Positions 1-12,030 are shown, counted from the stretch's first letter. The stretch: 64,000 nt of DNA from Cladosporium sp. IMV 00045 (GCA_001931905.2 MSJI02000707.1:62001-126000); one strand, 5' to 3'. The notes: a model not told the origin generated them from the letters alone. Numbers and translations are program-made.

Positions 1-2200
1 GACTCCGGATACTACGACTAAGACGTAAAAGAAGAAGCACTAGAGAAACGCTAGCGATATACCGTCTTCTCCTCCGTAGAATAAACGAAAGGCTTCTAAC
101 GAGTCTATCTCGCGCCTACCGCTATAGAAAAAGCGTAGAGCCGCTACTACGGGACTATTACTAAAGAAAGGTAAGCTATAGTCTGCGATAAAACTCTATC
201 GACCTAAGTAAGAGAATAAATACTATAGTAAGACTATTAAGGAGTAGGAGTAACTCTCTCTTCCGGACTAGCGACGCTTTACGTATATCGGGCGGATCGA
301 AGAGACGGACTCTAGCGAAAACGTCGGCGCTTATAAAGAATGCGATCGATATATTAAGCTTAACTAGGAGTACCGCGTTTATACGGAAGAGGTAAGGGTT
401 GCATTTAAGGGTGGTTTTACTTATAGTAGATATCGGTTTAGTAATTAACCCTACTCGTTAAGGAGAGATTATAGAAAAGATAGGAAAGAAAAGTAGTAGA
501 AGGAGGAGAGAGAAGTAAGTATAGAATAACGACTTTTAGATCTAGAAAATGATCTGCGAGAGGCGTAAAAGAAACTCTAGCTATACCGGAAGAAGTTTAG
601 TCCGTTAAGCGATAATAGAGACGAAGGCGAAGATAAAGATAATGAATTATAAGTTAGATTACGAGTTCTTTAGTTAGTTAATATTTAGTATTTACGTTTT
701 TAGTTATAAATATGAATAAATTAGTAATTATAAGATAAATTACGAGTTGCAAGCTAAGTATACGAGAATAGCACTACGTTCTTAGTCGGGAGAGTAAATT
801 ATGAGTTCGATTACGAGTTTTATTATAGGCTAATTATAAGTCGAATTATAAGTATCGAATTCTCGAGTTAGAAAACCTCGTTAGCTACGCTCGATAGAGG
901 CATAGCGAACGACTAACGCGCCCTACTACTTACTATTACGATTATATCGAGTATAGTACTATAGTTTTACTAATTATACGAGCATACTAAAGAATATATA
1001 TAGTATAAGGTTCGTATTTATTATTACTCGAATGCCGATTACATTAGAGTAACCTTCTAAATAAATAGACAATTCCCTTTCCGGTAAGTTAACTCTCTTA
1101 TCCTCTAGATAGCCTCTTAAATTGCCCCCTTTCGCCGAAGCGAAACGCAATTCGAATCCCTTAGATAGCTTACTTAATATATACCGAACGTAGAGAATAG
1201 TAGATTATCGAAGTCTACTACTATCCTAGTCTCCTATTTAAGAAGTAGACTAGTAGAGGGCGAGGCTAACGGGAAAGTTCCGAAACCGCGCCTAAAGTCG
1301 TCTTCGATCCTAGTCGCACGCTAGAGCAAGTTAAGGTTATCCTAGCCTAGATCTTTATCCTCGAAGCTATAGCGCCTAAGCTATACTATTACCGTACTGC
1401 GTATAATATCCCTTACCTCTACTATCTTACTATGTTCGTTCTTATACTAAAAAGTAATATAGGTAGTCCTAGGCGAGAGGCCGGAAGAGCTAAAGTTTAT
1501 TTCCGCCTAGATAGTTACGTAGAGTAGACGAGTAGGCGGTAGGGTATAGATATTACTAGCGTAGGTCTATACGAGGAAGCCGACTCCGATTAACCTTACT
1601 ATCTCACGCTTAATAATCTAGATAAGTAGATAAATAAGGCGGTTAGCCTATCGCTTATTAGTATCTAATAGTATCGCGTTACCTAACTCTAAACTCACTA
1701 TATCTCCTACGTCGTATATAATTCCAGCCCTAAGCTTATCGCTAAAGGCTTATAGTAGGGTATACTTATCTGCGTGCCCGTTTATATTAGTAACGCTTAT
1801 ATTAGTAGATATCTTATACGCGTATAGGGAATTATTAGTATCGGGATATTAGTACGTAGGCTACCGCTAGTAGTATTATTATTATACGCGGGTAGTATTA
1901 GGTAGGAGTGTAGTCGTATAATAGTATTATTATTCTAGATGCGTATGTATAACGCGGGCGGGATTTATTAAGAGGCGCTTATCTCGTAACGGTAATACGT
2001 AGTAAGGTCTTTACTTAACTAGCCTTAAGTCGGGAATTAAGTCGAGCGTTATTATACATATCTATATATAACATTCGAAAGGTCGTTAACTACGTTATCT
2101 ATAGCTCTAGAGTTATAGCTTAAGTCGGGGGTTAGGTCGAGCGCTATTATTTATATTTATATGTAATATTCGGATAGTAGTTAGCTATATTATCGATAGC
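1..2200. repeat. RIP-degraded transposon, left inverted arm (runs off the window edge)
   Basis: TA-rich sequence with almost no CpA or TpG but plenty of CpG, the usual result of RIP. Read on the opposite strand it matches about 30780-32950, collinear over the whole length: positions near 430, 1320 and 2030 pair with about 32520, 31632 and 30915, so paired coordinates always add up to about 32950. A plus-strand frame near 290-480 still looks coding but is cut by TAG/TAA codons. The element family cannot be named from what is left. It continues to the left of the window. Confidence 0.85.
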
Positions 2201-2250
2201 TCTAGAATTATAACTTGAGTCGGGGGTTAAGTCGAGTATTATCTTCTAAC
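2024..2250. repeat. about 95-bp tandem repeat at inner end of left arm
   Basis: Units begin at about 2024, 2119 and 2214, each with a CTTAAGTCGGGGGTTA-like start followed by TA-rich sequence and a CTATAGCTCTAGA-like motif. About one and a half units in reverse orientation occur at 30785-30915. The position at the inner end of both arms suggests this is the terminal or subterminal part of the element. Confidence 0.7.
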
Positions 2251-3270
2251 ATATTACTACTTCGTCTTACCTTATTACTTAGGCTATTATATGTACTCGA
2301 TTATCTAGAAACCTTACTAAGTATACTTATATATTATAGATGTTCTCCCTTTATCTTCCCTCTTATAGTTATCCTAATCTCTAAAAGTTATACTCGTTTG
2401 CAATCTATTACTAGTCTAGACTTAAGCCTCGACCTAAGCGCTTTCATTAGTAGTTTCACTTTTCTTCTAAGCGCGCGCGGTCGTAAAAGACTTTCATTTT
2501 ATAGGTATCTATTTATTCGACGCTACTTCCTACCTCTAATTCTAGTACCTACCTTATTCCTACTCTTTACTACCTCTATAACTACGCGATATATCGCACC
2601 CGTAAAGTCTCGAGTACTATTACTACGTATCTTACGCATCCGATATATCCTATAACCGTTTAGTTAGTAGGTAATATAGGTAAGATAACGTAGACGCCTA
2701 TAGCGCCGGGAGAGAGTATAAGTAGGAATATATCGGCGCTTTCTTATTAGAATAGTAACCCGGACGAGAAAGAATAGAGCTCTAAGTCTAATAATAGCCT
2801 AGAAGAGCCGCTAAATAACCTAACGATCGGCTAGACGAGTGAGTCGGGGATTTATATTATCGGTAAATCTAGTAAAGCTACGGTGAGAATATTTTTCGGG
2901 TAGAGTAATAAGGAATTAGAATAGCAAAGCGAATTATTAGCTATATACGTAGAGTAGTCGTTTAATATATATACTATAAAACTGTCGGCGAGAAGGCCTA
3001 CTACCGATACGACTCGTATCTCTCGCGAATAGTAACTTAAATAGTAAGTTGTAGCCGATATGATTAATAACCGCGGACTTAACGGCGATAAGTTTACTTA
3101 CTAAGGTAGAAGGCCTTCGAAGGAAGAGAGACTAGCGCTACCTTAGTATAAATTAGGGATGTGTAGCACGGATGAGTAAGATATAGAGGAAGTGAACTTC
3201 AAGAGCATATAGTATTATCTATTAAGTATAGCCATCCGGCGCTACAAGAAAGAGCTTAGGATAGTAACAA
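2251..3270. other. RIP-affected spacer, no gene seen
   Basis: TA-rich sequence full of stops in all frames. The RIP signature fades from about 3150 on, where CpA reappears as the helicase pseudogene is approached. A long frame at 2215-2655 opens only with a TTG codon and is ordinary low-complexity RIP sequence. Confidence 0.6.
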
Positions 3271-3277
3271 GATGCTT

Positions 3278-5234
3278 AAGGCATAAGAAGGCAGAGGCAG
3301 CGATCCATTCTTTCGTAGTCCGACCCTTAAGCGGAGTAGTAGCCCGGACAAGCTCGCTGGTTTCGCTATGGGATCTAAGAGGAGTCGCATGAGCAGCACG
3401 ATGTCTAGCGGCGCGCGGGACGTTTAGATGCTTGACTATCTAGCAAAGGTGCTATTCAACGAGTCCTCCGCGCGCCTCTTCACTGTCGACTTCGATGCCA
3501 GCAGTCCGACGAGGAACAGACTTACTATATCGTTCAAGGTCAAGCGCTTGTTTGATCTGGAGCGCAGTATCATGGCTGCTGAAAACAGCGATGAGGGATT
3601 GGCTTACTATAAGCTATGCTAGGCTCTTACGATTCGCCTCGATAAGCCGGTGAACACACCCTTCTTGTTCTATATGTCTGAGGGCTGTTGGACCAAAGCG
3701 AATGATGTCGATGCTGCACTTGTCGCCTTGCAGGTGGAGTACCGGACTTGGGACCATCTGAATTACGAGCTGGTGCCTCTCAGAATCGCCAGGAAGTCCA
3801 GAGACATCGTCGACATCACCGACAACTTTCTCGACATAAAGACCTGGCCGGCGGAGGCGAGGGAGGATAGCACCTGGCAGATTGACGACCTCGAGAGTGA
3901 GAAACAGCGGAGGGCACACAAAGTGATCGAGGATAGTGATGCTAAGGCAGCACGCAAGATGGCACATGCAGAGTCTGTTCTTGGTGTCGACAATGATAGC
4001 CGTAAGGATCACGGTGATGGCCGCAAGAACGACCGTGGTTCTCCCAACGACGGCGATGATCATTCTAATGATAACGATGCTCCTCTTGACGATAGCGACA
4101 CCCCTTCCGATGATGGCTGTGGTGCCGCGAACGACACCACACCTGTATCGACGAAGAGCGACGAGCCCCATTTCAGTCAGCCTTTGCCATCTCGCACAGG
4201 AACACAGGCACCAGATGGTGCACTGCGTCCCAAGAGGGTTCACCCGTTCGCACATCTCGTCGAAATGAAAAAAACAGCCGACCCTCTTCGTGAGCCTTCA
4301 TTCGAGATCGAAGATGCCCACTGGGAGTATGTCGATTGGCTGAGCAGCATTGATGCCAATTCTTCTGCCAAAAAGGATGCAGGCGATGATACCAATCTGA
4401 CGCAAAGCTTTGCGGATAGAGTCGGATCGCTACGTCAAGACACTTGGAGGTCTTGTTGCCACTTCTTCCGTCATGACCCGGATCTGGTCTCGGCCGCATG
4501 GCGCTTCTCGGTACCAGGTTTCGGACCCGAGCACACGCTAAAGCCATACCAATTGCTTGGGGCTGCCTGGATCATACGCCGCATTGCCATGTAGATGCCT
4601 CTTACGATGGTCTGCTTGGAGATGGGCCTTGGAAAGGGTGTGGTCGCTGTCGCTTTGTTGGTTTTGCTCCCTCAGCTCTAGGAAACATATGCACCAGGGC
4701 GGCGACACTCGGTACAGCTGCATCCCCCACTAGAGACAGACGAACAAAAACAGGCGGCGGTCACCGAAGATGCTGATGCGCCACTGAGACTTGCACAGCT
4801 TGTAGGTGGTACCCCTGTGGTCAATCATGGCGCCATTCTGGTCACGGCCAATGAAAGTGTTCTTAAAAACTGGTGGGGTGAAATCAAGAAGTTCACACCG
4901 AAAGGGCAACGTCCGAAGGTCGTTGTGCTGATTGAAGCGCCAGACAAAGATTTCAAGAAAGGTGGCTTTTGGGAGGGTGCATACAGACCAACTGATCGCA
5001 TCAAGATCGAGAAGGATACCGATTTTTACAGGAAATTACGGGGCGTGCTCGAGGAAGATCAGCTCAAGTCTTTGATGAAGGAGGGCGAGATCAAAGTCAA
5101 CGACTTGTTGCGCGCAGGCAAGAAGGATAAACAGAACTACGTTCTTCTGCGAGCAGCTTGAGGAGTCTAAGAAAGATTTGCAGCGCGAGTTGGGTAGCGG
5201 TGAGGTGATTCTTGCCCCGGACGACGTACGATGA
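3278..5234 (+). pseudogene. SNF2-family DNA helicase pseudogene, left copy, internally deleted
   Basis: One reading frame runs from before 3280 to about 5150, broken by TAG at 3425, 3620, 4592 and 4679, each where Gln would fit. Early in-frame ATGs lie at 3368 and 3428. Seen in order: an N-terminal part, an acidic Asp/Ser/Asn-rich linker (about 4000-4150), the SNF2 entry KPYQLLGAAWIIRR (4540-4585), a Walker A-like EMGLGKG (about 4620) and a motif Ia-like GAILVTANESVLKNWW (about 4830). At about 5138 the frame shifts straight into the extreme C-terminus (FFCEQLEESKKDLQREL), so motifs II-VI are missing compared with the right copy at 28742-30480; the lost part is about 1.5 kb. The 3' flank (5250-5300) also matches the flank of the right copy. 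SNF2 helicases remodel or translocate along DNA; this copy cannot work. Confidence 0.85.
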
Positions 5235-5459
5235 GGAAATGTCTTATGGATGAGGAACCCTTTGTATGGGATCTGATGGAGTATAGCTAGTCTTGATAAT
5301 CAAATTGTTCTATCTTCATCCATGCAGTATAGCAGATTCAATGTGGAAACATTATCGATCTGTGGTATACAAACCCATTACGTGAGATAACATATTGCAC
5401 GATACGGCAGACTTATACGGACTCGACACAAGTATGGCCATTACTGTCATCGTCACGAT

Positions 5460-6440
5460 GCGTTATAAGATCAGGGGCGACGATAGTTGCACTTGCCGAG
5501 ATCGTGAGAGAGACATATTCAGTCTTCGGAGGCTCGGAAGGCTGATCTTGATATATGAACTGATTCATCTCAGTACTAACCTCCTCCTAACTCATCACGC
5601 GCTTCTTCTACGCCGACGATGACCATACCGCATTTGCTACTTCTGCAGTTGCATAGCCGCCGTCGGTCGAGGCATTTGTAAGAGCATGCGTGAAGATAGC
5701 TGCACCAGCCGAGGGCGCGAGAGAGATAGGCATATCCAACTCCAACGATCGGAGTGACGCTCTTTGTGTCCAAATTCGTGTGTTTTGATATCAATCTTCT
5801 CCCGATCCATCATGTTCTTCACCGCTGCGCCATAGTGCACAGCGATCGCGACCTCTGTGTCAACAAACGCTGCTGCTGCTGCATCATCATCGTCATCACG
5901 TTAATTGTAAGAACAGCCGTGGGGATAGCTGCACCGGCCGATGGCGTGAGAGGCCTGTGGAGGCTCGTGAGGCTCCGAGCGACGATCTTGGCATCTGAAC
6001 AGGTGCATTTAAACATAAATCTTCGTCATCCCTCCCATCCTTCTTCTTCATCATCGCATCGACGTCCACGGGGCGGCGACCCCCCGCTGCTGACGTCGAT
6101 GTGATGGTATGCTGCTGCTGCTGCCGTAGCAACAGCATCGTCGCCGTTGGTTGATGCCTTTGTAAGAACAGAAGCGACGATAGCTGCACTGGCAGAGCGT
6201 GAGAGGCCTTCGAAGGCTCCGAGCGACGATCTTGGCATCTGAACAAGTGTATTAAACCGTCAATCTTCGTCCAATCCTTCCTATCCTTCTTCTTCCTCAC
6301 AGGCGCGGGGAGGCGCACTGCTCCCCTCCAAAAACGCCTCCGAAGAGAACGGCTGCTGCTGCAGCATCGTCGCCGTCGTCGCGTTGATTGTAAGAACATG
6401 AGCGACGATAGCTGCACCGGCCGCGAGCGTCAGATGAGAC
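5460..6440 (-). repeat. dispersed repeat family, array I (five units)
   Basis: Five diverged units of about 206-259 bp. Each has a core like CGACGATAGCTGCACCGGCC followed by GCGTGAGAGGCC, then CGATCTTGGCATCTGAACA, a TTTAAACATCAATCTTCGTC-like stretch, a CATCCTTCTTCTTC tract and a GCT/GTC triplet run. Cores lie at about 5484, 5690, 5917, 6176 and 6402. The same family appears in the other orientation at 19.3-20.6 and 24.2-25.2 kb and once in this orientation at 21.4 kb. Open frames over the array on both strands are by-products of the triplet repeats. Confidence 0.75.
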
Positions 6441-6837
6441 GGCTATTGCCTACGCCTCTTGGCTGGTGTAAGTGAGGTAACTGCTGTTTGTGCACAATAG
6501 CTGCTGATTGGTGTTCCACCAGGAGTGCCAAAGATCATCTGAGTTTGGTTGTGAATAGCCGCTTCTCGTGTAGGCCCAAGACCTCGTTGATCTCAACCTC
6601 ACGACGTTGTTGCTGCCAGTGGTGCACTGAATTGAAGGCATTGGTCATCTGTTGGGTGAAGTCATGCTAGTGGGTGGTTTGATCCATCTGCGGATGCTGC
6701 TGGAGCATCACCTCGCTATTGTAATGCAGCTCCATGGCACTATCGGGGAGCGCTCTCGTCACCTGGCGTTGTTGAAGCTGACGGAAGGAGGCCTTGTTTC
6801 CCTTTCTTCACTGACTATGTCGTCACCATCCGACTAG
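6430..6837 (-). pseudogene. decayed Gln-rich protein gene
   Basis: One minus-strand frame from about 6837 to a TGA at 6432-6430 reads as a Gln/His-rich protein (for example LQQHPQMDQTTH, then HWQQQRREVEINEVLGLHEK). It is broken by TAG at 6817-6815, TAG at 6669-6667 and TGA at 6537-6535. The two TAGs fit Gln codons and the TGA an Arg codon. I do not recognise the family. The 3' end abuts repeat array I. Confidence 0.55.
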
Positions 6838-7119
6838 GAATGCGGTACTCTCAATCTGCATCGAGTCTTCTCTTGCCTGTCACATGTGCGCGCATTCATG
6901 CACCCCTGCCGCCTGGTCATCTGACGCAATGGCTACACTCCACTCTTGGGAGAGGACGCATTTGTTTCTGCTGGGGCCGTTCAGTGGTTCCCTTGGGCTG
7001 ACGTGCTACTCGTCTTTGTGATTCCGGGAGTGTCTGCCTTTGAGCCTAGAGGAAGGTGCGGATTACCTTGGGCGAGAGGGAGGCGTACGAGAGCGCGACC
7101 CAACTGCAGCGAATTCACT

Positions 7120-7568
7120 GAAGAGAGACTAATGCCAAGGAGACCGATGAGTCCGAGGAAATGCCCAGCGGTAAGCGTGTCTGCCCTTCCCGGAAGAAGA
7201 TGACCTGTCGCGTTGAGGAGGTGAAGTCGAAAGTTCTTGTGATGGACATTCGCGCTGCCGAGGTCCCAGCAACCTTTGGGGGCCTGCCCAGGCAGAGACC
7301 TCCACTGACTCAGGTGTCAAGGCAACAACCGGAGCTAGCGGCCAATGATTCTCTTCGTTTTCCACCCTAACCAGCTTTTCACATTGCCACACTCCGTTCC
7401 GACAGCGCCTCCTTCGATAGATCAGAATGGAACATATTCAGCCAGGCACTAAAAAGGTTCGAATTTGAAATCGATATCGACATGGACCCGACTCGATGGC
7501 TTGTCATCGTTATACGCCTTTCTCGGCCCGATTGCAACCGAGATGGCATTCGAATACTCGCAAAGTAA
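7120..7568 (+). pseudogene. decayed gene of unknown function
   Basis: One frame runs from about 7120 to TAA at 7566 and reads ETDESEEMPSGKRVCPSRKK, later EWNIFSQALKRFEFEIDIDM and ends RPDCNRDGIRILAK. It is interrupted once by TAA at 7368-7370, where CAA (Gln) would fit. Amino-acid use looks like a real soluble protein; no family recognised. No clear start codon is visible upstream. Confidence 0.5.
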
Positions 7569-7899
7569 GCACGCGGCCACAGTCTCCAAGCACGCATATG
7601 AAGCTAAGAAGACGACCCGAAGAACATGAAAGGATGAAAAAGAGGCAGTTGGTTGATCGACAGGCTGTTTGACCCATTCATTCATTCACTCACTCATTCC
7701 AGCTACGATACAATACGTGCTGTGATCCCACTAAACCAACCGAAACGTCGCCGTGGAAAAGGCAGAGAAGAAGAGGGGAGGTATGGCGCAGCAGAGAGAG
7801 AGTGAGTGAGGAGTTGCTTGTCTTTCCACGCCAAAACCGCTCCATTCCACACAGTCTAGCCTCTTGCAATGCCATGTATCCACACCACCGACAAGAATC
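7569..7899. other. spacer, no gene seen
   Basis: Short spacer between two decayed genes. It holds runs of TCATTCAT/CTCACTCATT and AGAGAGAGTGAGTGAG, simple sequence, and no convincing frame. Confidence 0.5.
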
Positions 7900-9195
7900 T
7901 CAGTGAAACCCTGAACTGTCCAGCTGATCAATACTGTCCCAGTCCAAACCCCAGTCCCAGTACAAACTCGAGTCCCAGTCCCAGTCCCAGTCCCAATCGT
8001 CGACAATGACCTTCTTAGCAGGCCTGGTGTCTATAGCAGCAGGCTTCGCGACCTTAGTGGACGGACGGCCACGCTTCTTGGCCGGAGGCTGTGTGGCAGC
8101 CGCTTCCTTAGCAGCCGCTGGCTGCTTGTTTAGGCGACCGCGCTTTTTCCGCGGCTGGACCTCCTCCGGGGCGTCTTCGATCGGGTTTTCTTCTTCTTCG
8201 TCCTCTGCAGCTTCAGCATCGGCCGTTTCGGTGGCCTTGACCTTCTTAGCAGGCCTGCCGCGCTTCTTGGCTGGCTCCGGCTGAGCGGCAGCGGTGGTGG
8301 GTTTGGCGGGCTTGGTGGCAGTGGCAGTGACACTGGCCTTCGCCGGTCTGCCTCTCTTCTTCGGCGGTTCTGCAGCTTCTTCTTCCTGTCTTGCGGCAAC
8401 GTCGGCCTTGGAGAGGTGGCCGCGCTTCTTGCCAGTAGTAGTCGTTTTGGAGGTCTCGGATTCTAGGCGCAAGTTAGCATCGATCGCGTAACGCGCGCGT
8501 CTGTCGCAAAAGAAAGTAAGCGTACTCTTCACGGTCGCGGTAGTTGGAGCAACCGCAGGGGTAGTCGGCGCACGGCGAGGACGCGCTGCGGCGGCCGTAG
8601 CATCGATCTCTCTACCGGCAGGAAACGCACGACACCGCATATTGGTATTGACACAGTGTGAACACGGTCGAGCCGCCACGACTCCTCGCTCGAACATGCT
8701 GGCAGCAATTTTGGCATCTACAGCGCTCGACCGTTGACTCCTCGGGGTACCCTCTGAATGGGCAGAGCCTTCGTCGCTGGCGTCCTCACGCTCTGGCTGT
8801 GGTGTCGTGGTGGCGGCGTCCTTCTTGATCTTCTTGGTGGTGGTGTTTGCGGCGGCTCTACCGGCGGCTGAGCTCTCTCAAGCAGCGGTGATGTAGCTGG
8901 GATGAAGAGGAGGAAAGCTTTGCCATTGTTTTTGTTGTGCTTGGTGTGCAGTATTCTGGGTGGATACATGTAGGTCTTGACTGGCTGAAGCGGGAGTTTG
9001 GGTTTGTTTACCATGCCCGCTTGCAACTTCCAACATTTCGACTGTTGCGTTGACTTCCGCAGGCAACAAAACCACAACCTTGTCCTCCACTTGGTATCTT
9101 CGCGTATACGAGTACCAACTCGACAGGGAAAAGCGTAGTAATGGTGTATCATAACACCAGGTGCAATCTAATAAATAAGGCCCCTTCTTATTTAC
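7900..9195 (-). pseudogene. AT-hook nuclear protein gene with in-frame TGA
   Basis: The minus-strand frame is open from about 9195 to the stop at 7900 except for one TGA at 8880-8878. The part before it reads YTRRYQVEDKVVVLLPAEVN, the part after it continues in the same frame through KKIKKDAATTTPQPEREDAS, so the short ATG at 8697 is internal. Then follow a Cys cluster (RPCSHCVNTNMRCR), and AT-hook cores KKRGRP at several places with the variants KKRGHL and KKRGRL. AT-hooks bind the minor groove of AT-rich DNA. The C-terminus is a DWDWDWDWD tract from a CCCAGT hexamer repeat at about 7940-8000. The TGA is a C-to-T change from CGA (Arg) or part of an unrecognised intron. No ATG is visible at the 5' end, so the first exon is missing or not recognised. 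Confidence 0.6.
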
Positions 9196-9407
9196 TTAAA
9201 TACCCTATAACTATATAACTATTAAACTCACCTTGTCTCATTCACATCAACTAACTAAACCAGCCAACCCTCCCTCAAGCTCATACACCATCTCGTTCTT
9301 GTACGAAACTTGCTCGACTTAACCATCTCGCTACTCCCAATGCCCGTAGCGATCTCTTCCGCCTTCAACAGCCGTTCACCCTCCATAATAGCCTTACACA
9401 CCCGCCC
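9196..9407. other. spacer, no gene seen
   Basis: AT-rich stretch followed by pyrimidine-rich sequence; no frame of note. Confidence 0.4.
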
Positions 9408-10115
9408 TCGAGAGCGCAACGCCGACCGCCCCATACAGCCCGGCCAACCACAGCCTCCATGATCAAGGGACGGGGGTACTCACCGCACGCTCCTCTTCAG
9501 CTTCAACTACAATAATAGCGCAGTCCTTAGCTTGAGACGTCGCGGCGACCCTCAGCCTCGAGATCCGGGAAATGGACGCGCAAAGGGAGATCCCAGGGCT
9601 CCTAAACCCCTATATACTAGGGACCCGCCGAATGGAAGGTCGGCGTTGAGGGCGAATGCGTTTGTATGAAGGGGCCACAACACAGAGATCCTGCTCGAGA
9701 GCGCAACGCCGGCCGTCCGCCCTGCCAACCTCAACCACCCTAGCCACGGGACGGTGACACGCACCGCACGATCCTCCCTAACTTCAACTTCGAGCCGCAG
9801 CCGTCGCGGTGACCCTCAAGCCAAGACAGTCCCACCCGCCGGCCGACCCCAACGGCCAGGCCAACCACAGCCACCCCAACCGCGTGACGGGGATACTCAC
9901 CGCCTGCTCTTCCTAAACACAAACACTAGCAATGCGGCTTTCAACTTGAGGACTCTTAGAGGCGACCCTTAGCCTCGAGATCTCGGCAATGGACGTGGCC
10001 CGAAGAACTCGAAACCTTGGCCACAAGCTCCATTGCCGAGAGGATCATCAAATGGAAGAATGGCGTTGAGGGCTAATGCGTTTTGTATGAGGGAGCCGCA
10101 GCCATAATTGGATAG
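9408..10115. repeat. GC-rich imperfect repeat, about three units
   Basis: Blocks recur: GAGAGCGCAACGCCG (9411 and 9698), CCAACCACAGCC (9450, 9860), GACGGGG-TACTCACCGC (9468, 9885; variant at 9750), CAGCCTCGAGATC (9550, 9971) followed by a GGCAATGGACG-like motif, and GGCGTTGAGGGC-AATGCGTTT (9640, 10060). Order and spacing point to two full and one partial unit of roughly 300 bp. Function unknown. Confidence 0.6.
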
Positions 10116-10302
10116 TGCTACTGGTTTTCCTTTCCAGGTATGAGAGTGATGCGATGAACGGGGAATTCCGACTTCTTGCTTGTTTTATGTTTGGTGGTCC
10201 TTAGGTTTGTTCCTTTTTGTCGCTTCGGGCGTTAACTAAGTAAGATGGATCCTGCTCACCCGCTTAGCGTTAACATCTCAGCTACTAGTCATCAGCTAGG
10301 AC

Positions 10303-11370
10303 ATGGCGCGCGCTCGTGCGGGTGCGATGCAGAGCAGCCGAGTCAGGCAACAATCGCCGTCCGCTGAATCTGACTCCCAGCTCGTGTTCGGCAATGTCTC
10401 GAGAGGTCAGAGGACTTACGGTAGCACACCAGAGCAACGCCGTCAAAAGATCACGCCTAGGAAAGAGATTCTAGAGTATCCAGAAAAGCTGCGCTTCCCT
10501 TCCAACGAAGTGGACGATACAGGTATAGAATACGAAGTCATGGTGCTACGGAGGTACCGGGGCCTTCCCCTACCACCTTCAAGTCCACTCGCGTCTCGAT
10601 AGACGCTTTTGAAAATCGCAAAAGAACGGCAGAAAAGGAGACTACCACGAAGCCTCTCTCGATAACCCCACCAATAAAGAAGCCTCGTAGTGATCGTTAA
10701 CGCAAAAACGGCAAACCACCGAAGACGATGCCGAGCACCCTCTTAGCACCAGTAAGCTTAGAAAGCCTGGCCGCAAATCCATCACCGGGTTCGAGCTCGA
10801 GGACGACGACGATGATAGTGCTATCGTAGTCGTGCCTCGCAGCAGGCACAACATCACCGTCGACAAACCTAGTAGCAGGGACAACATCGCCGTGGACAAA
10901 CCTAGCAGCACTACTCCTTAGTCGTCAGGCACGCATCCAACCAGAAAGCCACTAAACGAGGTCCTCCTTCACTAATTGAATCGCTGCCTCCGCCTCTTTC
11001 GTCACCTCCAGCGGCGGAGCGGACCCCCTCATTCATTCATTATCCACAACTTTCGCTCTTTTTGGCTGACATTGAGCCGGGGCTGGCGGAGCTGGATGTA
11101 GACGAAGAGGCGGAGGCGGAGTCAGAGTCGGAGTCGGTGCAGGAACAGGAACAAGAGCATATATAGGCTTTGAAGTACAAACTCGAAGTGAGGCTGAAGG
11201 GTCGTGGCGGCCGTAGTGCACGCACGATCAATGGCGTGAAGACCTGGCAGGTCAATGGTCCAGATCACTACGACACGCTCCTGTTGGCGATAGATTAGTG
11301 GAATGATCAAATTAAGAGCCAAAGGGAAGTCGTGAGAAGTGGGGTTGTGATAGATTGGCACGCTTGAAGG
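10303..11370 (+). pseudogene. decayed gene of unknown function, acidic middle part
   Basis: Starts with ATG at 10303 in a frame of 99 codons with Arg/Ser/Gln-rich sequence. Coding character then passes to other frames: ENRKRTAEKETTTKPLS with TAA, then GRKSITGFELEDDDDDSAI ending at a TAG near 10918, then a frame through ADIEPGLAELDVDEEAEAES, broken by TAG near 11164 and near 11295. Between these two stops it reads KGRGGRSARTINGVKTWQVN. At least two frameshifts and four stops, all at positions where Gln fits. No family recognised. Confidence 0.5.
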
Positions 11371-11723
11371 TCAAAGGACCGGAATTGTACGGATTTGAAC
11401 CTGCGCCGCCTATATGGTGACTGGGGGCCCTTATAGATAAGGCTCTCGTGGAGCTGGTGAAGGATAAGCACCGTAGCATCGTGATCAGCCTCACTATTCA
11501 TCGTGAGGCCATCAATATTGATCCGGAGTGTCTCCGGAGCCTGTATAGCTGCCGATATAGGAGGCTCCACGGGCACAAGAGGCTCCGCAGTCTTCACAAC
11601 GAGGTCGGATTAGTTGCACCAACCACGAACTGTAAGAGGTGCCTCAATTGGTCGCTGAATAGACATCTCAAAGCGATTCAGCATTTGGTTTATGCTCGCG
11701 ATGGGATTGTGAGTATCGCTCAT
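11307..11723 (-). pseudogene. decayed gene with ATG start, unknown function
   Basis: ATG at 11723 opens a frame reading MSDTHNPIASINQMLNRFEM. TAA at 11612-11610 interrupts it, and the frame resumes with SDLVVKTAEPLVPVEPPISA and ADHDATVLILHQLHESLI. The TAA fits a Gln codon (CAA). The 3' end converges on the decayed gene at 10303-11370. The last residues before the stop at 11307 look less coding-like and may be intron or spacer. No family recognised. Confidence 0.5.
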
Positions 11724-12030
11724 GCCCCAATCACAATCCAAGACATTAACCCAAACCGAGCTGTACGAAGTGTTGCTGAGGCCAGTATGGCCTATCTGTG
11801 GCCATCAGCACCAACATGAGGTCACCAAGGCCATCATATCACTGTCACGCCTCACTTCTTCTTTGGCGCCGATGCCCCGCTGCTCCTAAGCCGCCGGGGC
11901 CCTCCGCAAGAGCAGATCCACCTGGATATTTCGCAAACTGCTCCGGACAATTGTGAAGATATTATGAGTTGAGGTCCCGAGGGACGTGTCACATGCCCTA
12001 GGAACAGGATGTTAATCCTAGTATGAGTAC

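Noticed and set aside
2215..2655. 146-codon frame in the RIP block as a gene
   Set aside because: It opens with TTG, is Leu/Ile/Tyr/Ser-rich as expected from TA-rich sequence and has no domain.
5896..6417. 173-codon Arg/Gln-rich minus-strand frame as a gene
   Set aside because: It runs across several units of the dispersed repeat and is produced by triplet runs; the units do not keep a common frame over their length.
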